A stretch of DNA of 20,702 nt, taken from NCBI GenBank assembly GCA_039679375.1, contig JBDKVA010000184.1, positions 1-20,702 of the forward strand, in the 5' to 3' direction. Every line of letters starts with the position of its first letter. Position 1 is the first letter of the stretch. Under the pieces are notes generated by a model. It was given only the letters and a program-made list of their open reading frames with translations, made no database searches and was not told the origin of the DNA. Both the position numbers and the translations under genes were made by a program. Shown piece after piece: positions 15,165 through 20,702 of the stretch. This DNA is from JBDKVA01 sp039679375. GTDB taxonomy: Bacteria > Bacillota > Clostridia > Acetivibrionales > DTU013.

Positions 15165-16199
15165 TTAAGAACTTGTACAGGGCTGCATGCCTTGAAGCAT
15201 TTCAAGAAGCGAGTTCTCAAAGGCATATTTCACTTTTTTGAATTCACAGCAGGCATTCCCCGCCGAGCTTATCACCATGTATCCGCAGCCGGACAGAATT
15301 TTCCCGCTGATATGGCGCATATCGCTTAACCATTCAAGCGTTATCAGCGGCTGTCCCTTTTCCCCTCTTTCGGAGCATGCGAAAGCATACAAAGCGTCCT
15401 GGCACAAAGAGGAAGCGCCGGCGTCGGCAATATACATGCCGAACAGAATGCCAAGAGCGATTGCGGAGCGGATGTATTCCGGCGCAGTCACTTTTCCCAT
15501 GTTATCCTCGTTATAGGTTAAATGAAAACCATACAGGCAGCGGTTTTGTTTTAATATCCGGAAGGCGTTTACACAGCTTTCGCTTTTTAGATCCCCGTCC
15601 GCCGCCTGTACGCAAACCACGGCGTTATGGATTCCCCGCAGGGAAGCGGCGGTCTGATCCGTAATCAGAGCGGAAGGCGTTTTGAAAACAAACAGGCATT
15701 CGTCAAACCGCTTTGCGATTTCACACAGATCGGCAATATCGTTTTCTTCATGAGGGCAGAAGATATAGCTGTAAATACCCAGCTCCTGCCCTTCGCGTAT
15801 GAGCTTCTCTATTTGATGAAAAAAATCAGGGTAGGATTCAGAAATATCGAAAACCAATAGCCACGGAAACGGACGATCCATTGCCGCCTGCCGTTTCCGC
15901 AGTTTATTCGCGCCATAGGTCAGGCTGTTGTACCCCAGGTTCAACCCGACTTTTTTGATCGTATCGTTGTCAACGTCTGCGATCATTCTGGCGGCCAGCG
16001 CGTTATAGGGATTTCGCGGGTTGGATATGACTTTTTTAGCGGTGCTGAAAAACCATTTCTGATTTTCGCTCCGTGAAAAAAGCAGGCCCAAATCGATCAG
16101 GTTCCTTATACTGCGCTTTGTATTGCTTTTCATATCTTCCATCGCTTTGCTGACAGCTATATTGATCGTTTGCATAATCAGCCTGTGCTGTAATTCCAA
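15165..16199 (-). CDS. Cysteine-less paralog of the divergent radical SAM protein
   Basis: A 344-aa protein with no obvious family name, but it can be aligned by eye with the divergently transcribed radical SAM protein over nearly its whole length. Matching blocks: ADVDNDTIKKVG with TDVDPGVRKTFF; FPWLLVFDIS (111-120) with IPWAILMDPT; IEKLIREGQELGIYSYIF (130-147) with SIIRQGKELGVYFFVY; NAFRILKQNRCLYGFHLTYN (211-230) with RAMEILKKKKLVFGASLCYT; and the tail QPLITLEWLSD...SGCGYMVISSAGNACCEF with KPLFTMDFWND...GCIAGGRRYLHINASGDIEPC. The place of CxxxCxxC reads ISESYPDF (119-126) with no cysteine, and GGEP is absent. So it cannot bind the usual 4Fe-4S/SAM cluster. It is probably a non-catalytic partner. 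The TTG start at 16199 is preceded by AAGGGGGG; ATG at 16175 is an alternative. Promoter operon with ytvI and lgt. Confidence 0.8.
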   Translation of the reverse strand: MELQHRLIMQTINIAVSKAMEDMKSNTKRSIRNLIDLGLLFSRSENQKWFFSTAKKVISNPRNPYNALAARMIADVDNDTIKKVGLNLGYNSLTYGANKLRKRQAAMDRPFPWLLVFDISESYPDFFHQIEKLIREGQELGIYSYIFCPHEENDIADLCEIAKRFDECLFVFKTPSALITDQTAASLRGIHNAVVCVQAADGDLKSESCVNAFRILKQNRCLYGFHLTYNEDNMGKVTAPEYIRSAIALGILFGMYIADAGASSLCQDALYAFACSERGEKGQPLITLEWLSDMRHISGKILSGCGYMVISSAGNACCEFKKVKYAFENSLLEMLQGMQPCTSS

Positions 16200-16281
16200 T
16201 ATAAGCAGTCCCCCCTTATACGGATAAATCGTTACGTTCTCATATTGGTTATTTTACCTCGAAACGGGGATGCGCTCTATT

Positions 16282-16330
16282 GACAGATATGCGCATGTGT
16301 AAAGAATCTTTACACATGCGCATATCTGTC
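16282..16330. promoter_or_regulatory. Perfect 23-bp-arm palindrome in divergent promoter region
   Basis: Bases 16282-16304 and 16308-16330 are exact inverse copies around the trinucleotide AAT. Each arm begins GACAGATATGCGCATGTG, and the arm itself holds the self-complementary ATGCGCAT. It lies midway between the two divergent starts (83 and 69 nt away). A perfect -35-like TTGACA (16280-16285) runs into the left arm, but no good -10 follows. A dimeric regulator site shared by both genes or a hairpin terminator/stability element are both possible. Confidence 0.6.
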
Positions 16331-16398
16331 TAATTACTCAGAATTTTCGGTATGTTACACTTCATCATAGATAAATTTGATTGGAGGCTTATCATATC

Positions 16399-17778
16399 AT
16401 GAACAAAATAATCGGTTCCACAGGGCTGAAGCTGGCCTATGCCTATTTGAATTCCAATCCTGAAAAGAATGTTCCGAAGCTCATGGACTGGATGGATCGT
16501 TTTGATAAGAAGGAAACCATGAAAGGGCAGCGAAACGCAGTCCGAAAGGTCATCGAGGATAAGGATAATAACTGGTATAAGCTGATTCTCAGCATGTGGA
16601 CGGATGTTGATCCCGGGGTGCGGAAGACGTTTTTCAATAACTTCATACTGAATGAAAACTTTATCGGATTGCCTATACAGGAGGCCAACAAGGAAAAGTA
16701 CGACTGTAACATACCATGGGCGATCCTGATGGACCCCACCTCAGCCTGCAACCTCAAATGTACAGGTTGCTGGGCGGCCGAATACGGAAACAAGATGTCC
16801 ATGAGTTATGAGACGCTGGACAGCATCATCCGGCAGGGCAAGGAACTTGGGGTATATTTCTTTGTCTATTCCGGCGGCGAACCGCTCGTTCGCAAAAAAG
16901 ACATCATCCGTCTTTGCGAAAAACACAGCGACTGTGAGTTCCTTGCCTTTACAAATGGCACCTTAATCGATGAGGCGTTCGCCGACGAAATGCTGCGCGT
17001 GAAGAATTTTGTACCCGCCATCAGTATCGAAGGCTTTGAGGAGGCGACCGATTCCCGCCGCGGCGAGGGTACTTATCAAGCGGTCATCCGCGCTATGGAG
17101 ATATTGAAAAAGAAAAAGCTGGTCTTCGGCGCTTCCCTCTGCTATACACGCTATAACACCGAGGTGATCGGCAGCGAAGAATTTTTCGATTTTATGATCG
17201 GAAAAGGTGCGAAATTCGCATGGTTTTTCACCTATATGCCGGTGGGCGCGGACGCGGTTCCCGATTTAATGGTAACGGCCGAGCAGCGTGAATTCATGTA
17301 TCGGCAGATTCGCAAATTCCGGACAACAAAGCCGCTGTTTACTATGGATTTTTGGAACGACGGCGAATACGCGCAGGGCTGTATTGCGGGCGGCCGGAGA
17401 TATTTGCATATCAACGCGAGTGGCGACATCGAGCCGTGCGCGTTCATCCATTACGCGGACTCCAATATACATGAAAAAACACTCCTTGAGGCTTTGCAAT
17501 CTCCGCTGTTCATGCAATACCACAAGAATCAGCCCTTCAATGAGAACCATCTGCGTCCCTGCCCGCTGCTCGACAATCCCGAGCGTATTATTGACATGAT
17601 CGAAGCATCCGGCGCAAAATCCACAGATATGATAAAGCCGGAGGATGTCCGTGATTTAAGCGCAAAATGTGACCACGCCGCTGAAAATTGGGCCGTGACC
17701 GCGCAAAGGCTATGGGCCGAGTCGCACGGCTGTGCTGATTGTGGGGGCTGCGATGTTAAAGAGCAACAAGCAGTTTGA
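16399..17778 (+). CDS. Radical SAM enzyme with C-terminal cysteine clusters
   Basis: A 459-aa radical SAM protein. The N-terminal 100 residues are helical and family-specific. The cluster motif C117-x3-C121-x2-C124 (SACNLKCTGC) binds the 4Fe-4S/SAM cluster, and GGEP at 159-162 contacts SAM. A SPASM-like C-terminal region has further cysteines (GC at the IAGGRRYLHINASG stretch, EPC, RPCPL) and ends in C445-C448-C451 (GCADCGGC), suggesting an auxiliary iron-sulfur cluster. I chose the ATG at 16399, with GGAGG 11 nt upstream; the frame also opens at a TTG at 16381 that overlaps that site. It resembles a widespread clostridial radical SAM family with no assigned substrate, as far as I recall. No precursor peptide is visible nearby. 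Its cysteine-less paralog is transcribed divergently. Confidence 0.9.
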   Translation: MNKIIGSTGLKLAYAYLNSNPEKNVPKLMDWMDRFDKKETMKGQRNAVRKVIEDKDNNWYKLILSMWTDVDPGVRKTFFNNFILNENFIGLPIQEANKEKYDCNIPWAILMDPTSACNLKCTGCWAAEYGNKMSMSYETLDSIIRQGKELGVYFFVYSGGEPLVRKKDIIRLCEKHSDCEFLAFTNGTLIDEAFADEMLRVKNFVPAISIEGFEEATDSRRGEGTYQAVIRAMEILKKKKLVFGASLCYTRYNTEVIGSEEFFDFMIGKGAKFAWFFTYMPVGADAVPDLMVTAEQREFMYRQIRKFRTTKPLFTMDFWNDGEYAQGCIAGGRRYLHINASGDIEPCAFIHYADSNIHEKTLLEALQSPLFMQYHKNQPFNENHLRPCPLLDNPERIIDMIEASGAKSTDMIKPEDVRDLSAKCDHAAENWAVTAQRLWAESHGCADCGGCDVKEQQAV

Positions 17779-17806
17779 AGGAAACCTGCGGTTTCCTTCA
17801 AACTGC
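17770..17806. repeat. Perfect 17-bp hairpin over the radical SAM stop codon
   Basis: GCAGTTTGAAGGAAACC (17770-17786) and GGTTTCCTTCAAACTGC (17790-17806) are exact inverse copies with a TGC loop. The TGA stop (17776-17778) lies in the left arm. No T-run follows, so this is not a usual terminator; it may stabilise the 3' end of the transcript or be a protein site. Confidence 0.55.
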
Positions 17807-17865
17807 ACATCCAATCCGGCGTGCCGCCCGCCAATAAAGCGGCAGCCGCGGCGCATGTCCGAAAA

Positions 17866-17893
17866 GCCCCACGCTTCGGCCGGGGCGTTTGTT
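17866..17893 (+). terminator. Possible weak terminator before the DegV gene
   Basis: AAAAGCCCC and GGGGCGTTTGTTT flank an 11-nt loop (17871-17881). The GC stem is only 5 bp, with interrupted T-runs. It lies about 40 nt before the DegV start. It may attenuate read-through from the radical SAM gene. The 17779-17925 gap holds only this and the hairpin at 17770-17806. Confidence 0.35.
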
Positions 17894-17925
17894 TGGCTTT
17901 GTGCGCCGCGGAGCAAGGAGCTTAT

Positions 17926-18801
17926 ATGATAAAAGATTATGTTATTTTTACCGACGCCGCGTCGGATCTTCCGGCAGAGCTTATTGAAGCTCATCATATT
18001 TCCGTCATTCCCATGCATTTTGAAATAGAAGGCAAAAGCTATCAGCATTACCCTGACGGCAGGGAGCTTGGATATTCCAAATTCTATGAAATGCTCCGCT
18101 CGGGCAATATGGCTAAAACGTCTCAGATCAATAGCTCGGAGTTTTTGAATTACTTCGAGCCTGTATTAAAAAGTGGGTTGGATATTCTCTACATGGCCTT
18201 TTCATCAGGGTTGAGTGGCACGTATCAATCTTCGCTAATAGCCGCGGAAGAGTTGATGGAAAGATATCCTGAGCGAAAGGTGTACTGTGTGGACTCGCGC
18301 TGTGCCAGCGCGGGGCAGGGTATGCTTGTATATCACGCCGCGCTTAAAAAGCAGGAAGGATCAAACATAGACGAGCTGAATGATTGGGTGCTTCAAAACC
18401 GCAAACACCTGTGCCATTGGTTTACGGTAGATGACTTGAACCATTTGAAACGTGGGGGCAGATTGAGCGCCGCGTCCGCCGTCGTAGGCACTGTGCTTTC
18501 GGTAAAACCAATTCTGCGTGTTGATAAGGAAGGCGGTCTTGTCCTGAGCGGGAAAACACGCGGACGTCGAAAATCCCTCGAATCGCTTGTCGCTCATATG
18601 GAGGAATCCTGTGTTAAGCCGAAAGAGCAGACAATCTTTATCGGCCACGGAGACAGCTTCAACGACGCGGTAATCCTTTCAATTATGGTTAAGCAAAGAT
18701 TTGCCGTAAAGGATGTAATTATCAGCAATGTCGGGCCGATCATCGGCGCCCATACCGGGCCTGATATGATCGGATTGTTCTTCTTTGGCGGTGAAAAATA
18801 G
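17926..18801 (+). CDS. DegV family fatty-acid-binding protein
   Basis: A 291-aa DegV protein. Family marks: IFTDAASDLP at 7-16, TSQINSSEF at 65-73, and the lipid-head-group loop SSGLSGTYQS at 93-102, then HLKRGGRLS in the middle and a GHGDS segment near the C-terminus. Family members bind a fatty acid; in several Firmicutes they act as FakB partners of the FakA kinase in phospholipid synthesis. No fakA is in this window. I chose the ATG at 17926, with AAGGAG 5 nt upstream; the frame is open further upstream, but those codons have unusual composition and no ribosome binding site. It is followed at 23 nt by the zinc-ribbon gene. Confidence 0.9.
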   Translation: MIKDYVIFTDAASDLPAELIEAHHISVIPMHFEIEGKSYQHYPDGRELGYSKFYEMLRSGNMAKTSQINSSEFLNYFEPVLKSGLDILYMAFSSGLSGTYQSSLIAAEELMERYPERKVYCVDSRCASAGQGMLVYHAALKKQEGSNIDELNDWVLQNRKHLCHWFTVDDLNHLKRGGRLSAASAVVGTVLSVKPILRVDKEGGLVLSGKTRGRRKSLESLVAHMEESCVKPKEQTIFIGHGDSFNDAVILSIMVKQRFAVKDVIISNVGPIIGAHTGPDMIGLFFFGGEK

Positions 18802-18824
18802 CCTCAAAAATGAGGGTGAAACAG

Positions 18825-19217
18825 ATGAACTGGCTTAAAAAACTGTTGGACGGACGATATGGCTGCGATCAGCTTTCCATAGCACTGCTCGCCTTGTCTT
18901 GTTTGCCGATTTTAGCGGCTGGGCTCAGTGGCTGGATGCAGATAACCTGCTTAGCCTATATCCCGTTGGGCCTGAGCGTCTACAGAGTGCTATCAAAGCA
19001 ACTGCAAAAGCGCAGGCTTGAAAATGATAGATTTATGAAATGGTTGAGCCGGGCGTATGCCTGCATAAAAGGGATACCCCAGAATATAGAGGATTTTCAG
19101 AATTACAAATATTTCAAATGCCCGCATTGCGGACAAAAATTACGTTTGCCAAGAAGAAAAGGAAAGGTCACTGCTACCTGTTTTAAATGCCATACGGAGT
19201 TTACAAAGAAAACATAA
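18825..19217 (+). CDS. Small membrane protein with C-terminal zinc ribbon
   Basis: A 130-aa protein. Two hydrophobic segments (about 17-34 and 37-54) are followed by a basic stretch (KQLQKRRLENDRF) and a zinc ribbon with C99-x2-C102 (CPHCGQKLRLPRRKG) and C119-x2-C122 (CFKCHTEF). The start was placed at ATG 18825, since GAGGGTG lies 6 nt upstream; an ATG at 18810 lacks a site. A protein of this design is common in clostridia, but I know no function. The ribbon would face the cytoplasm if the short N-terminus does. It is part of the degV-to-HTH plus-strand run. Confidence 0.75.
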   Translation: MNWLKKLLDGRYGCDQLSIALLALSCLPILAAGLSGWMQITCLAYIPLGLSVYRVLSKQLQKRRLENDRFMKWLSRAYACIKGIPQNIEDFQNYKYFKCPHCGQKLRLPRRKGKVTATCFKCHTEFTKKT

Positions 19218-19249
19218 TTTTTAAGATTATTTTCCGAGGGTGAGATTTC

Positions 19250-19729
19250 ATGACGTTATCTCAGGAGCAGCGCATGTATTTTAATGAGTGCATAAAAGAT
19301 ATTCTCAGTTGCGAACAGGTTTTGCAGCTTGACCGCTATAAGCGGCATGGCAATACAATCTGCTTCAGACACAGCGTGGCGGTCGCATATTACAGTTACC
19401 TACTTTGCAGCCGGTTGGGAAAAGGCTTCAATTGCAGAAGCGTCATCAGAGGCGCGTTGCTGCATGATTTTCTTCCTTATGACCGTCATGAAAAAGGCAC
19501 ACGCGGATTGCACGGACTTTCGTATTCCAAAGCGGTGTTTGAAAATGCGGAGAACTATTTTTGGCTCAATATAGTCGAGCGGGATATTATTCAAACGCAT
19601 AGGTGGCCATTGACGGCCAGGCTGCCAAAATACAAGGAAACATTCGTTGTCTGCATGGTAGACAAATGCTGCTGTGTTGTAGAAACATTCCATTTGTTTT
19701 CTTATGAAGGCAAATTCAAAAGTAAATAG
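19250..19729 (+). CDS. HD-domain metal-dependent phosphohydrolase
   Basis: A 159-aa HD-superfamily protein. Metal ligands: H41 (FRHSVAVA), H72-D73 (LLHDF) and D138 (VDK), with H117 perhaps additional. That is the standard H...HD...D arrangement of a single-domain hydrolase of nucleotides or phosphate esters; substrate unknown. GAGGGTGAG lies about 5 nt before the ATG. Similar small HD proteins in Firmicutes follow the helical N-terminal extension seen here (about 1-30). It lies 32 nt after the zinc-ribbon gene and 33 nt before the CmpB-like gene, on one strand, so probably in one transcript. No frameshift. Confidence 0.82.
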   Translation: MTLSQEQRMYFNECIKDILSCEQVLQLDRYKRHGNTICFRHSVAVAYYSYLLCSRLGKGFNCRSVIRGALLHDFLPYDRHEKGTRGLHGLSYSKAVFENAENYFWLNIVERDIIQTHRWPLTARLPKYKETFVVCMVDKCCCVVETFHLFSYEGKFKSK

Positions 19730-19762
19730 ACCCAATGAAATAAAATATTGAGGTGGCGTTGT

Positions 19763-20533
19763 TTGATTTTTTTATCACAGTATTTTTTGTGGCTGATTAT
19801 CTATAGCTTTTTGGGATGGGTTTATGAATCTGCCATTTGTTCCATAGATGAACACAGACTTGTAAATCGAGGATTTTTGAATGGCCCGATATGTCCGGTA
19901 TATGGTTTTGGGGCTTTGGCTTCCATATTTGTTTTGAATCAGAGAACGGACAATGTCATTATTCTGTTTCTTGCCGGCGCGCTTATAACCTGCACGGTCG
20001 AATATATTACAGCCGTGTTGCTTGAAAAGCTGTTTCATGCGAAATGGTGGGATTATTCCAATCATCGCATCAACTTTCAAGGCCGGGTCAGTCTACTGGG
20101 GGCGGTGGTTTTTGGCTTCCTGACGGTGCTGCTGATAAAGTATATTCATCCCTTCGTCGGCGGCTTTACAAATCAAGTGTCCATCCCCGTGCTGACCGCT
20201 TCCGCCATTTTTATTTTTCTTATCGTCATGCTTGACTTATACATCACGGTGCGGCATTTGCTTCATCTCAAGGGCAGGCTGGCGGAAATCCAGTCTGCCC
20301 TTGATCGTTTTATAGATCAATACGCGAAACGCGCGGGGGACTTGAAAAACGCTTTGCTTGACAAATTTGAGGAAAGCGAATTCTACAACGAACGAATCAA
20401 AAAGCTGATCAATGTAGGCAGATTCCAAGACACCAGGCTTGCCCGCGCTTTTCCAAAATTGAAATCTTTAAGATATAACGATGCTTGGCAAAAACTGAAA
20501 AGCATAGTGTTGAATACGGATAAAAACGGTTGA
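19763..20533 (+). CDS. CmpB-like (putative ABC transporter, DUF1113/PF06541) membrane protein
   Basis: A 256-aa membrane protein. The N-terminal half holds the family motif block: GWVYES (18-23), NRGFLNGPICPVYGFG (35-50), followed by about five hydrophobic segments to residue 170. The C-terminal third (about 175-256) is soluble, charged and coiled-coil-like (HLKGRLAEIQSALDRFIDQYA). The putative ABC-transporter type IV family has no firmly known substrate. I chose the TTG at 19763, with GAGGTGG 6 nt upstream; a TTG at 19748 overlaps this site. It is followed by a small regulator, which may control the operon. Confidence 0.85.
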   Translation: MIFLSQYFLWLIIYSFLGWVYESAICSIDEHRLVNRGFLNGPICPVYGFGALASIFVLNQRTDNVIILFLAGALITCTVEYITAVLLEKLFHAKWWDYSNHRINFQGRVSLLGAVVFGFLTVLLIKYIHPFVGGFTNQVSIPVLTASAIFIFLIVMLDLYITVRHLLHLKGRLAEIQSALDRFIDQYAKRAGDLKNALLDKFEESEFYNERIKKLINVGRFQDTRLARAFPKLKSLRYNDAWQKLKSIVLNTDKNG

Positions 20534-20570
20534 TTCTGCCTGGTTGATTATTAAAAGGAGCGCGATTGCC

Positions 20571-20702
20571 ATGCCCATTGCTGTAAAGCTCGGAAGCCTA
20601 TTGTCGCAAAAAAATATATCCTTTTCTATATTTGCGGAAAAGGCTGGCGTTACAAGATCTAATCTTTCAGCCCTAAAATCAAACAGGGCCAAACTGATTC
20701 GT
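20571..20702 (+). CDS. Partial Cro/CI-type small regulator (HTH, YozG-like)
   Basis: The first 44 codons of a gene that runs past the window edge. AAAAGGAG lies 10 nt before the ATG. MPIAVKLGSLLSQKNISFS starts a Cro/CI helix-turn-helix with FAEKAGVTRSNLSALKSNRA as the turn and recognition helix, like the small one-domain XRE regulators (about 65-75 aa in full) that act with small membrane proteins. It lies 37 nt after the CmpB-like gene. Confidence 0.8.
   Translation, partial: MPIAVKLGSLLSQKNISFSIFAEKAGVTRSNLSALKSNRAKLIR

Noticed and set aside
16280..16310. A consensus promoter in the palindrome starting at TTGACA
   Set aside because: The -35 is perfect, but at 16-18 bp only AGAATC or GAATCT follow, poor -10 boxes. 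I kept it only as a note in the palindrome entry.

Overview
The window looks like a chromosomal segment of an anaerobic, endospore-forming Clostridia (Firmicutes) bacterium. The evidence is a spore germination receptor operon, a YtvI-type sporulation membrane protein, AGGAGG-type ribosome binding sites throughout, several TTG/GTG starts, and a radical-SAM/DegV neighbourhood typical of Clostridia. I cannot name the species from sequence alone.

Left third (1-8.7 kb): mobile DNA. The window opens inside a minus-strand gene for a large secreted protein of a kind I associate, from memory, with clostridial integrative and conjugative elements. Upstream of it lies a compact four-gene minus-strand operon, with every junction overlapping by 8-11 nt: three different tyrosine recombinases, all with complete catalytic residue sets, followed by a small TnpC/DUF6262-like protein. 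This resembles the Tn554 tnpABC cassette with an extra recombinase, or a recombinase-in-trio set with an accessory gene. Long inverted repeats sit just outside both ends of the operon. An IS21-family insertion sequence (istA, istB and a coupled 64-codon third gene) has inserted next to the cassette. It has recognisable inverted ends and several internal copies of its end motif.

Middle (8.7-14 kb): chromosomal sporulation functions on the minus strand. A four-gene germination receptor operon (A, C and B subunits plus a tiny two-helix membrane protein) lies downstream of lgt, the lipoprotein-modifying enzyme. Lgt would be needed for GerC, which carries a lipobox. A clear rho-independent terminator separates lgt from the ger operon.

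Right third (14-20.7 kb): a divergent locus. On the minus strand, a 344-aa protein, ytvI and lgt form one operon. On the plus strand run a radical SAM enzyme, a DegV protein, a zinc-ribbon membrane protein, an HD-domain protein, a CmpB-like membrane protein and the start of a small Cro/CI-type regulator. The 344-aa protein can be aligned by eye along its whole length with the radical SAM enzyme across the divergent promoter region, but it has lost every cluster-binding cysteine of the CxxxCxxC motif. The two genes are separated by a perfect 23-bp-arm palindrome, and a second perfect hairpin with 17-bp arms overlaps the radical SAM stop codon. This radical SAM / cysteine-less paralog pair, and the three-recombinase cassette with its flanking inverted repeats, are the two most interesting systems here.
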